Part shown: positions 42,910-53,042 of the stretch, one piece after another
How positions within the stretch are numbered: the stretch's first letter is position 1
How the letters are laid out: every line of letters starts with the position of its first letter
Assembly (NCBI GenBank): GCA_033002965.1
Contig: JAURVB010000715.1
Location: forward strand, 1 to 64,000
Direction of reading: 5' to 3'
Source: Piper betle
Taxonomy: Eukaryota; Streptophyta; Magnoliopsida; Piperales; Piperaceae
DNA: 64,000 bases
Made by a program: the position numbers and the translations under genes
Notes under the pieces: model-generated
Databases searched by the model: none
What the model was told of the DNA's origin: nothing
Seen by the model: the letters and a program-made list of their open reading frames with translations, nothing else

Positions 42910-45900
42910 TCAAGTTTCAGTTTCTTCAGCTGAACGATTCATCAACTCAATTAGATTACCAGCTTTTCTCTTGGCTCTGTCAGTCCCATTCTCCATTAAT
43001 TCCTTGAGTGCCTCCTCTGCTCCAAGCTCCCTTGCAGCTGTTAAATGGTGGGCCTCACTCGAACACAAGGCCCAGAGAACAGCTGCCGCGTTCTCTCTGG
43101 TGCGTGGTGAACCTGTTCTGACTACTTCTACCAATACGGGTACAGGATCTGCCTGACCAATCGATAGCTTCCCTTCAGGATGGCTGGCAAGGATAGCCAA
43201 TATTGCGAGTGCCTCGTCAACCATCCCACCACTGGTATCAACCAAAAGCCTTATCAATGGAGTAACAATTCCAGCCCTTACAGCCCTTACCTTGTTACCT
43301 TGGTATATAGCAAGGTTAAACAAGGCAGTAGCAGCATCCTTTTTGCCCCGTGGGCTGCCTTGGCGAAGGAGGTCAATGAGAGGAGGAATGGCCCCTGCAG
43401 CTCCGATAGCCACCTTGTTTTCGTCTACAACAGACAAGCTAAAAAGGGTAGCAGCAGCATTCTGCCTAGCTTCTGTACTTCCATGTTTTAGTACCTCCAC
43501 TATGTCAGGAATAGCACCTGCATTAACTATGCTAACCTTGTTGCCCTCGTTAATAGACAGGTTAAGGAGAGCAGTAACAGCATGCTCTTGAGTTCTAGAA
43601 TCTGCTGCTGCCAGTAAGTCAACAAGTACAGGAATGGCTCCTGCTTCAGCAATACAAACTCTGTTATCCGCATTCCTCTTAGCAAGTAACCGAATTTCGC
43701 CCGCTGCAGCTCTCTGTTCATCATGGTTCCCATTGACTAATTTATCTTTTAGGGTCTCAACAGCTTTACGGTCACATTCAGACGTGCAGCTTCCATATCT
43801 TTTATTTTTACTATTACCTTGCCTTTTCGGCATCTCCACACCATTACTCTCGCACCACTGAGCAATGAGGCTCTTCAAGACATAATTTGGGGTGAGTGCT
43901 GTATCAGCAAGAGTCTGCTGTGTCTTGGGGCAAGTTTTATGCCCAGCATTAAGCCACTTCTGAATGGAAGACCGCTCATATGTCTGCATACAGAGTGTAC
44001 AGATTCTTTTAGTAAGCCACAAGAGACAATGCAATGGAAGCAAGTGTTGTATAAGTTACAAGTATGTTGAAACATGGAGTAACTGCTTTACAAAGATGAG
44101 ATTCTTCTCACACACAATAAGATTCTCTTTCAAATTTATACAGCAAATAAGTTCATCTTTTTGTGATTCTTGCACAAGGCCAGAGGAATCTAGAAGTATG
44201 TGGTAACTAAATTTTAAAATGATTACACATAAATAGTAAAGTGAAGTTGCCTAGTTGCTCCACCAACCAGTTAAAACAGTAAATACTATTTGGGTTTCAC
44301 TCTGAATTTAAAATGGAAAAATAAGGTAGGGGTTCCATGCCAATATACCACAATCCTACTGGTGTAGATATCATTTGGAATCTAACAAGAAGTTCAAATG
44401 AGAAAGCTTACTTGGCCTGTAGACACAATCACTGGGTCTTTCATCAATTCAAGTGATATTGGGCATCGGAAGTCATCTGGAATGATGGGAGATCTATGTT
44501 TGACCAATGTCTTCTCATTCTCGGGCATGTAATTATCTGGGTTTTCTTGAACCACAAAGTCTTTGAGCTTGAGTAACAAGGTGGACATTTCCTCCAAGTA
44601 CTCTCCAGGATCCCCACCATCAGATATAACCATTTCGTGCAAAGCTACAGACTCCTTCTTCACGTCATTCATAGTCTTGAGGTGTAATTTCTCTGATAGC
44701 CTTCTAATAGTTGCTCTACCTGTATCATTTCCTCTCTTAGCATTGGAAACATCCGCAAGAAGTTGCATTTCGGGCATCTCAGGGTTGGCTTTTGCACGTT
44801 TGAACTGGGCATGCACAAGTGCAACCTAAAGTTTTCCATATTCAAAGAATGCAATGGTTAAAATTAAACAAATGGTTCGAAATTTAATTTAGTCTAAAAA
44901 CTAAGGCATACATAATACTATCATAATTTATGGAAGTGAATAGTACTTCATGTATTCTCAAGCTATTTTTCAAATTTCAGTGCCAATTGGCAATTATTTA
45001 AGAAAAAGACACTCAACAAACATTTCAATGTGTTGTCCTAGTTGGCAAGACAGGATTCTGCTACTTATGCCAGAGATTAAAAGTGGAAAACCAAGCAAAA
45101 AGTTCACCTTTAACTCTCTAGAACAACTGGGCTTAGATTGTTTGACTAGAAAAATTAAAATAGAGCAACAGAACACTTCCTTGGGCATTTTATTCAACAT
45201 ATTTATTGAATTAGATTTTTACATGCAAGTGATACTTGGGTTATCATTTTCTTAGGTCGACACATTCAAACAACAAAATGCAGTGTATTCAAATTCAAAA
45301 TTCAACAAACAGTAAAAAGGTGGAAGTGTCTCATGGTAATGCGTAAAGCAATCAGAGAAGTCAAAATTTGCCTGCTCCTTGACTTCATCTGATATATCAA
45401 GTTTATCATAGGATATCATGGCCAACGCTCTCTCAAGCTCTCCTGTCACTTCTACAAATTTTGCTGTGATTTCTTCCCATTTCAGTGCCTGAAACATGAA
45501 ACATAGATAAGAGTAATGATAAGTTTGTGACACATAGCACCATCAATGTAAACGTATAAACATCAAGCCTAACTATTTGTTTGTCAAGGATTTGGCAAGA
45601 AAGTGTCTGAGGCGTACAAAATCTATTTGGCAAGTGATAACTCAAAGAGTAAGAATGCAAAAACAATAACATGATGGAGACTTGGTGTATATCAAGTAGA
45701 GAATTCTCTCCAATCAATACTCAAATAAGCAATAGCACAATCATGGAAACAAGATGCTGTTAGGAGAGATGACCTATCTTAAAATGCTTTTCTAAGCTTT
45801 AATGTGAAACTTGTCGTAATCAGTTCAACATTATCAACTTGAGTTGTAACGGGCTCACGTCTAGACTCTGTAGATACGCACATTAAACCTACCTACTTGA

Positions 45901-46489
45901 GCTAAAAAGCTACGTACAATCAAAACCCAACTCTTCAAAGAAGAAGCCAAGTCCCACGCAAAAAAGTGATTGTATACGTGCGAGGAACAAGAAAGAATAA
46001 CCACAATCTAATCAGTTTCAACATCATAAACTTGAGTTCTAATCAGTTCCACATCTTTCCATTTTAGTTGGCCTCGACTTATCCTCAAAGGAGCCTTCCC
46101 ATATCAACTTCAAAACAACAGCAAACGATAATAAGTTGTAAATGAAAACCCAATTCAAAACCGTCAAAAGTCCAAAGCAAAACAATTATAAAAGTTGGGA
46201 ATCACACCTGGAACAGCCTGCTGCCTTCATTAACATAGCGAAGCAGCGAAAGAGCAGCCTCCAAAGACGATTTCAAGAAAACATAAGAACCCATGTCGGC
46301 CTCCCCAATCGCCGGCTCCCCATCGCCCAATTCCTCAAATAGCGGGCCGAGGAGCTTCACCCGCCGGACCAGGTTGGCGTACTGCCGCTTGAGGGGACTC
46401 CGGCACTCGGGCAACCCGGCCACCTGCCTCACCACATCCGCCAGTGACTCGACCAGCGCCCTCCGCCGGTCCTGAACCTCCGTAGCCAT
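42910..46489 (-). CDS. PUB14: U-box/ARM-repeat E3 ubiquitin ligase, PUB14-type
   Basis: This is a plant U-box ligase that transfers ubiquitin from an E2 to its substrates; the SPL11/PUB13/PUB14 group is tied to cell death and defence control. Exons in transcript order: 46489-46208, 45488-45372, 44825-44412, 43983-42910, giving 628 residues, close to family length. Order: helical N-terminal UND domain (residues 1 to about 240), U-box beginning [17 protein letters not shown] (about 253-325, split by intron 3 at [13 protein letters not shown]), then about six armadillo repeats ([53 protein letters not shown]). [11 protein letters not shown] favours PUB14 over PUB13/SPL11, which as I recall has an ACIEKWL-type form. 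Intron 2 appears to use a GC donor (CAG then GCAAAT at 45371). No frame damage was seen. Pyrimidine- and purine-rich 5' leader sequence follows at 46490-46780. Confidence 0.93.
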
Positions 46490-47694
46490 CCAAAACAGCT
46501 CAAATAAAAGCCCCCACCCGGCTCTTCCACAACAGACGACAAAACAATCTGATCAATCAACCAATGAAAGTAATATTGGGAAGAAACAAAAGTAAAAATA
46601 AAAAATAACAAAGATTGACTCTTTGAGATGATAATAAGTGAGAGCTGAGGGTAGGCCAAGGTGGAGAGGGAGAAGAAGAAGAAGGTTGAAAGGTTGGGCG
46701 AGCTGCCAAGGGAAGGATTGAAGGGAGGGAGGCGTGGAAGGAGAGGTCAAAGAAAGGGACGTGGGTTGTTACTTGGTAATAAAAATGGAGGCTGTTGGAA
46801 ACGGTGGGCCCCGTCGATGTTCTTCTCCCTTCCTTTCTTCCATACACAACGTATATGACGCGGAGACGGCGCGACCACTTGCTCGGTAGATGGCGTGGTC
46901 GAATCGCCGGCAGCGTTTTCAACGATTTTCTAACCTCGTAATATTACAATTATTATAATTTATTAGGCAAGATCCCAATAAAATTTAATTTTACGTATAA
47001 ATTTTTTATAAAATAATAAATTAAACTATAACAATTTAATAGTTTAAATATAAACCGTGATCGACTTTGTATATCCTATTTGAATAAAAAGATGAATTAT
47101 AATTATTTAATTTTTTTATTATATTTTTTTCATGATAATTAAATAAATTTTTATTAGTAAAAATCGAGTTCAAACTTATGATATTTTACCATAAATGATA
47201 TTTTTATTTCATTTTGTTTTAAAATTTTTAAGCTTACAAGATTTAAACCCGTAACCCTCTTGACAAGGTATTTCATATATATATATATATATATTTGAAT
47301 AAAAAGATATATTAAAATTATTTTATTTTTTTCGAGACTTGTTAGTATGAAATTAAAAGTTAAGGTTAGTCAGGCACGAACATGTTATCTTAGTTATTAT
47401 ATTTTTTAGATTTTTCTTGTATTTATATTTTAATTTGGCTAATATTCTTAATTTTAATTTCAAATCATTATTGAGTTCCTATTTTATTAATAATAGTAGA
47501 TAAAAGTAAATATATTACAATTATTACAATCTATCTATCTATATAAACACATTTTTAACCTCAGAAACACTATCATGATAATACCATTACAATTGACTTC
47601 TTTGACCGGCCAATTTGGATCTCACCTGTTATTTGTTTTATTGTTTCTGTTACATGAGGCATTGAATTTTGGGTTGATTAACTTTTGTTAGAAA
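46490..47694. other. PUB14 5' region and AT-rich intergenic DNA
   Basis: 46490-46900 is the probable 5' leader and promoter of the U-box gene, with a GA-rich tract (GAAGAAGAAG at 46673-46683). Beyond it the DNA is AT-rich, with a (TA)n run at about 47276-47293 and no gene. Confidence 0.5.
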
Positions 47695-48301
47695 TGTTAA
47701 TATTTGTTATTATGAATATTAATGATGTGTAGCCCATTGTCACACTCGGAATACTAAAGGAATCTCGGAATATCAACAGTGGTGACTGTTAGTTTTTCCA
47801 TGGAGGTTGAAGGGTCTCAAAGCAATCTCGGAATATCAACAGAAGTGTCTGTTAGTTTTTCCATGGGAGATGAAGAGCCTCAAACTATCTCTATAAATAT
47901 GGATCTCATTTGCCTCATTCCAAAAGAAAGATAAGCAGAAGAAAAGACAAGAAAAAGAGAGATAGAGAGAGATATAGAGATAAAAGAAGAGGGAAAAATA
48001 TTCACGAGTTTATCTTATACGGAGTATTGAGAGAGAGAGTAAAATCTTATAATCTCAATAGTATAGGGTGTGTGAGTAATCTTCTTGTAGATCGCTATAT
48101 ATTTGATGACTGTAATCTTTGGTTGAAGTAGTGAATTGTTCGTTGTTGCCCGTGGTTTTTGACTCTCGATTGAAGGAGGGTTTTCCACGTTAAATCTCTG
48201 TGTTCTTTTGGTTTTTGTTTTATTTTATTTCTCAGGTATTATTTTCCCAAAATTGTGTGTTCGCTATTGTTGATCTCCAATTTAGGGGATTTTTCTCAAC
48301 A
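47695..48301 (+). repeat. 5' LTR of the copia element
   Basis: 607 bp. A TATA box (TATAAATA, 47892-47899) marks the likely Pol II promoter, and transcription is expected to start about 30 bases downstream. A purine-rich tract follows (47938-47990). Confidence 0.95.
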
Positions 48302-48303
48302 AT

Positions 48304-48320
48304 TGGCGCCGTCTGTGGGA
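48304..48320 (+). promoter_or_regulatory. Primer-binding site of the copia element
   Basis: TGGCGCCGT lies two bases after the 5' LTR and matches the 3' end of plant tRNA-Asp over nine bases; beyond that pairing is partial. Copia elements often use initiator-Met tRNA, so this primer choice is worth noting. Confidence 0.6.
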
Positions 48321-48363
48321 ATATTGGGTCTCATTCAATCGGATCTTGATTTGAGTGGGAGTC

Positions 48364-51300
48364 ATGGCGGACAGTTCCAAGACTGGGAAAATTGAGAAAT
48401 TTGATGGAACAAATTATCAATGGTGGAGGATGCAGATTGAGGATCATCTATACGAGAAGCAACTACATCAACCGCTTATAGGTACCAAGCCAGAAGCGAT
48501 GTCAACCAAGGACTGGGCCTTATTGGATAGGCGAGCCTTAGCCATCGTCCGATTGTGTTTAACACAGTCGGTGGCATTTAATGTCTCCAAACAGACGACC
48601 GTCAAAGGGTTGATGGAGGCATTAGCTGATGTTTATGAGAAGTCATCAGCCTCTAACAGGTTATTTTTGTTGAGGAAGCTTGTTTCTTTAAGGATGCCCG
48701 AAGGTAAATCTATTGCTAATCATTTGAATGATTTCAATAAAATTTGGGCACAACTTGAATTCGTGGAGTTGACTTTTAGTGAAGATATTAAATCTTTAAT
48801 GTTCATGTGTTCTTTGCCGGAGAGTTGGGATACGGTAATTACATCTATAAGTAATGCATCAAAAGAAAAACTAATGTTTGATGAAGTGCTAGGTGCAATC
48901 TTGAATCAGGAGATGATGAAGAGAAGCATGGTAGATAGCACACCGTCCATCTTGGGCACAGCTTTGTCGGTGGACAAAAGCAAAGGCAAAGAAAGAGGAA
49001 GAAGTCAAAGTAGAGGTCCTAAGAACCGAGGGCGCTCTAAATCCAAAGGAAAATTCAAGGGTAAGCCTACTTGTTGGTTTTGTGACAAGGAAGGACATTT
49101 AAAGAAAGATTGTCCCGAGCGAGTCAAGAATGTAGCTAATGTTGTTGATGGTCATGAAGAGAAATTTTGTTTATTTGCTCATGTTGATTACAACATAGAT
49201 ACATGGTATATTGATTCAGGTGCTTCATTTCATTGTACTTCTCACAAAGAATGGTTTTGTGATTTTGTCAAGAGTGATTATGGATATGTAACAATTGGCA
49301 ATGGTCAGAAGTGCAGAATTGAAGGTAAAGGAGTAATTCATTTGAAGATGCATGATGAAGGTAAACTTATTCTCAAGGAGGTCAGGTATATACCTGAATT
49401 AAAGAAAAATCTTATATCTGTTAACAAGTTGGACCAAGAGGGCTATAGGATAACATTTGAAAACAATCAGTGGAAAATCAGCAAAGGAGCATTAGTGGTG
49501 ATCAAGGGGAAGGCGGTGGGCACACTTTACCCAGTGTCTACCAAGGTAGATCAGTTTGTTTCTTTGGCAGCTGAGAAGGATGACATAACAACGTTATGGC
49601 ATAGAAGGCTTGGTCACTTGAGCGAGAGTGGGATGAGGATCTTACATTCCAAGAAGGTTTTGACAGGTATAATTGATTCTAACTTTGGTTTTTGTGAAGA
49701 CTGTGTTTTAGGTAAACAAAAACGGGTCAGCTTTACAAAGGTTGGGCGAGAGATGAAATCCAAAAGGTTGGAGTTGGTTCATACGGATGTTTGGGGACCA
49801 GCCCATGATATATCTTTTGGAGGTAATCTATATTTTGTTACCTTCATTGATGATTTTAGTAGGAAGACATGGATCTACACTATTAAGAAAAAATCAGATG
49901 TCTTTAACATTTTCAAGATGTGGAAAGCCCGAGTTGAGAATGAAACAGGTTTAAGACTGAAATGTCTTCTGTCGGATAATGGTGGAGAATATTGCAATAA
50001 GGTGTTTGACTCTTATTGTGAACAACGGGGAATTAGAAGGATCAAGACAGTGCCAAGGACACCACAGCAGAATGGGGTGGCAGAGAGAATGAACAGGACC
50101 ATCCTAGAGCGAGCGAGAAGCATGAGGGTTCATGCTGGACTCCCTTTGCATCTTTGGGGTGCCACTGTGGATACAGCTGTCTATCTAATAAACCGAAGTC
50201 CATCAAGCGCCTTAGATGGAAAAATACCGGAAGAGGTATGGTCTAGTAAGAATGTTGACTACTCTTTTCTTAAGGTCTTTGGTTGTATTGCATATACACA
50301 TGTTGACAGGGAATCAAGAAAGAAGCTTGATGCAAAGTCCCGCAAATGTGTATTTCTTGGATATGGAGGTGATGAATATGGTTACCGGATGTGGGATTTC
50401 GAGAACAATAAGGTGTTTCGAAGTCGGGATGTAGTATTTAATGAAAAGTGCATGTATAAAGATAGGAAGGAAGAAAAGAATGAGGAGTCAAAAGAAAAAG
50501 AGTATATGGAGCTTGATGAGACAGATGAAGAGATACCAAGTGCTGAAAATCAAGGATTTGTTCCAAGTGATGAGGAACAATTATCTTCTGAAGAAACCAA
50601 ACAAGAAGGTGAGTCACAGGCTAATCAGCCAAATGATGATGAATCAGATTCTGAATATTCTGATGCACAAGTTGAAATTGATGACTCAGAGCCACCACAA
50701 GAGATAGTTGTTGCTCCTGAACCAAGGAGGAGCACAAGGGTTAGGAAGCCTACTCAAAAATTAAATTTAATTGTACAACATGTTTTGTATACTGATGCAG
50801 GAGAACCGGAGTCCTATGATGAAGCCATGAGTGACAAAGCTCATCTTAAGTGGGAGTTGGCCATGAAGGATGAGATGTCATCGTTGGAGAAGAATCATAC
50901 ATGGGAGTTGGTGAAGTTGCCTCCAAAAAGGAGGGTTCTACAAAACAAGTGGATCTATCGGGTCAAGTCTGAAGCCGGTGGTGTACAAAGGTATAAGGCA
51001 AGACTTGTGGTGAAAGGTTTTGGTCAAAAAGAAGGGATTGATTTTCATGAAATATTTGCACCTGTTGTAAAAATGACTTCTATTAGAATTATTTTAAGTA
51101 TTGTGGCTGTAAAGGGGTTGTATTTAGAGCAGCTTGATGTAAATACAGCTTTCCTTCATGGTGATTTGGAGGAGGAGATCTATATGGAACAACCAAAAGG
51201 TTTTGAAGTCAAAGGTAAAGAAAATATGGTGTGCAAATTGAAGAGGAGTCTATATGGACTCAAACAAGCACCAAGACAGTGGTATTTGAAATTTGACAAG

Positions 51301-52350
51301 TTTATGTTGGATAATGGATTTGCTAGGAGCAATTCGGACCACTGTGTATATCTACAAAAGTTTAATGATGGGGATTACATTATTTTAACTTTGTATGTAG
51401 ATGACATGCTTGTTGCAGGGACTTGTATGGAGAAAATTGTTAGTCTCAAGATGAGGTTAGCCAAGAGTTTTTCCATGAAGGATTTGGGTGAAGCAAAACA
51501 ACTTCTTGGGATGCAAATTACCCGAGACAAGAAGAACAAGAAGTTGTGGTTATCTCAAGAAGGGTATGTGAAGAAAGTTCTTGAGAGATTCAACATGAAT
51601 GAATGCAAGCCGGTGAGTACTACTTTGGGTAGTTTCCAATTGTCCACAGAACAAGGTGCTAAGAGTGAGGAGGATAAAGCTCACATGAAAAAAGTGCCTT
51701 ATGCTTCAGCTATTGGAAGTCTTATATATGCTATGGTGAGTACAAGACCAGATATTGCACATGCAGTGGGAGTAGTGAGCAGATTCATGATGAACCCAGG
51801 AAAAGAACACTGGGAGGCAGTGAAATGGATTTTCAGGTACTTGAAAGGAACTTCTAATTACTGTTTGTGTTTTGGGGGTGATAATATTGATGTGAAAGGT
51901 TATGTGGACTCGGACCATGCTGGAAATAGAGACAATGGCAGGAGTACATCCGGATACATCTTTACAGTTGGTGGAACCGCGGTGAGTTGGGTTTCCAAAT
52001 TGCAAAAGATAGTTGCTTTGTCTTCAACTGAGGCTGAATATGTGGCTGCTACAGAAGCTAGCAAGGAATATATTTGGATTAAAACTTTAATGAATGAGTT
52101 AGGTTTTAATGGTGTTGATTGCAGGTTATACAGTGATAGTCAAAGTGCAATCCATTTAGCTAAGAACTCGGCATTTCATTCTAGGACCAAACATATTCGG
52201 TTAAGGTATCATTTTATTAGATCTTTGTTAGAAGAACGTAAATTGAAGTTGGTGAAGATAGATGGAAAAAATAATCCGGCGGATATGTTGACTAAACCGG
52301 TGGATGGAAAAAAGTTGAGTTTTTGCTCAACTTTGGTGAACTTGCACTAA
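48364..52350 (+). CDS. Copia gag-pol polyprotein, intact, 1328 residues
   Basis: One uninterrupted frame encodes all retrotransposition functions. The first ATG is 48364 (MADSSKTGK); a GTG lies nine bases upstream in frame. Domains in order: gag with WWRMQIEDHL (about residue 20); CCHC zinc knuckle CWFCDKEGHLKKDC (about 235-250); aspartic protease with catalytic DSGAS (about 283); pre-integrase LWHRRLGHLS (about 415); integrase core with DVWGP, FIDDFSRK and SDNGGEY plus the final Glu in QQNGVAERMNRT (about 475-590); reverse transcriptase with YKARLVVKGF, DVNTAFLHGDL, YGLKQAPRQWY and catalytic YVDDML (about 880-1020); and RNase H with DSDHAG, SSTEAEY, DSQSA and TKHIRLRYHFIR (about 1180-1290). 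Residue positions are rough. Gag and pol are fused with no frameshift. The best-known relative is tobacco Tnt1. Confidence 0.96.
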   Translation: MADSSKTGKIEKFDGTNYQWWRMQIEDHLYEKQLHQPLIGTKPEAMSTKDWALLDRRALAIVRLCLTQSVAFNVSKQTTVKGLMEALADVYEKSSASNRLFLLRKLVSLRMPEGKSIANHLNDFNKIWAQLEFVELTFSEDIKSLMFMCSLPESWDTVITSISNASKEKLMFDEVLGAILNQEMMKRSMVDSTPSILGTALSVDKSKGKERGRSQSRGPKNRGRSKSKGKFKGKPTCWFCDKEGHLKKDCPERVKNVANVVDGHEEKFCLFAHVDYNIDTWYIDSGASFHCTSHKEWFCDFVKSDYGYVTIGNGQKCRIEGKGVIHLKMHDEGKLILKEVRYIPELKKNLISVNKLDQEGYRITFENNQWKISKGALVVIKGKAVGTLYPVSTKVDQFVSLAAEKDDITTLWHRRLGHLSESGMRILHSKKVLTGIIDSNFGFCEDCVLGKQKRVSFTKVGREMKSKRLELVHTDVWGPAHDISFGGNLYFVTFIDDFSRKTWIYTIKKKSDVFNIFKMWKARVENETGLRLKCLLSDNGGEYCNKVFDSYCEQRGIRRIKTVPRTPQQNGVAERMNRTILERARSMRVHAGLPLHLWGATVDTAVYLINRSPSSALDGKIPEEVWSSKNVDYSFLKVFGCIAYTHVDRESRKKLDAKSRKCVFLGYGGDEYGYRMWDFENNKVFRSRDVVFNEKCMYKDRKEEKNEESKEKEYMELDETDEEIPSAENQGFVPSDEEQLSSEETKQEGESQANQPNDDESDSEYSDAQVEIDDSEPPQEIVVAPEPRRSTRVRKPTQKLNLIVQHVLYTDAGEPESYDEAMSDKAHLKWELAMKDEMSSLEKNHTWELVKLPPKRRVLQNKWIYRVKSEAGGVQRYKARLVVKGFGQKEGIDFHEIFAPVVKMTSIRIILSIVAVKGLYLEQLDVNTAFLHGDLEEEIYMEQPKGFEVKGKENMVCKLKRSLYGLKQAPRQWYLKFDKFMLDNGFARSNSDHCVYLQKFNDGDYIILTLYVDDMLVAGTCMEKIVSLKMRLAKSFSMKDLGEAKQLLGMQITRDKKNKKLWLSQEGYVKKVLERFNMNECKPVSTTLGSFQLSTEQGAKSEEDKAHMKKVPYASAIGSLIYAMVSTRPDIAHAVGVVSRFMMNPGKEHWEAVKWIFRYLKGTSNYCLCFGGDNIDVKGYVDSDHAGNRDNGRSTSGYIFTVGGTAVSWVSKLQKIVALSSTEAEYVAATEASKEYIWIKTLMNELGFNGVDCRLYSDSQSAIHLAKNSAFHSRTKHIRLRYHFIRSLLEERKLKLVKIDGKNNPADMLTKPVDGKKLSFCSTLVNLH

Positions 52351-52419
52351 CATGCAGGTGGACTCATACAACGAACAAGTGGAGGAAGAGTTTGGACTGG
52401 TGTGTTCCAATCGGACTCC

Positions 52420-52429
52420 AAGTGGGAGA
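52420..52429 (+). promoter_or_regulatory. Polypurine tract of the copia element
   Basis: AAGTGGGAGA lies one base before the 3' LTR and would prime plus-strand DNA synthesis. Confidence 0.8.
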
Positions 52430-52430
52430 T

Positions 52431-53037
52431 TGTTAATATTTGTTATTATGAATATTAATGATGTGTAGCCCATTGTCACACTCGGAATACTAAAGGAATC
52501 TCGGAATATCAACAGTGGTGACTGTTAGTTTTTCCATAGAGGTTGAAGGGTCTCAAAGCAATCTCGGAATATCAACAGAAGTGTCTGTTAGTTTTTCCAT
52601 GAGAGATGAAGAGCCTCAAACTATCTCTATAAATATGGATCTCATTTGCCTCATTCCAGAAGAAAGACAAGCAGAAGAAAAGACAAGAAAAAGAGAGATA
52701 GAGAGAGATATAGAGATAAAAGAAGAGGGAAAAATATTCACGAGTTTATCTTATACGGAGTATTGAGAGATAGAGTAAAATCTTATAATCTCAATAGTAT
52801 AGGGTGTGTGAGTAATCTTCTTGTAGATCGCTATATATTTGATGACTGTAATCTTTGGTTGAAGTAGTGAATTGTTCGTTGTTGCCCGTGGTTTTTGACT
52901 CTCGATTGAAGGAGGGTTTTCCACGTTAAATCTCTGTGTTCTTTTGGTTTTTGTTTTATTTTATTTCTCAGGTATTATTTTCCCAAAATTGTGTGTTCGC
53001 TATTGTTGATCTCCAATTTAGGGGATTTTTCTCAACA
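52431..53037 (+). repeat. 3' LTR of the copia element
   Basis: 607 bp, the same length as the 5' LTR, with about five substitutions. The target duplication AGAAA follows directly. Confidence 0.95.
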
Positions 53038-53042
53038 AGAAA

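Larger units (their letters stand above)
47695..53037 (+). mobile_element. Complete Ty1/copia LTR retrotransposon (Tork/Tnt1-like), 5343 bp
   Basis: The 607 bp LTRs lie at 47695-48301 and 52431-53037, with termini TGTTAAT to CTCAACA. The 5 bp target duplication AGAAA is at 47690-47694 and 53038-53042. I count five LTR differences by eye (four transitions, one transversion), about 99% identity. PBS, polypurine tract and a single intact gag-pol frame are present. The order integrase before reverse transcriptase defines copia. It appears structurally complete and young. It inserted in AT-rich DNA between the U-box gene and the TL15 gene. Confidence 0.96.
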
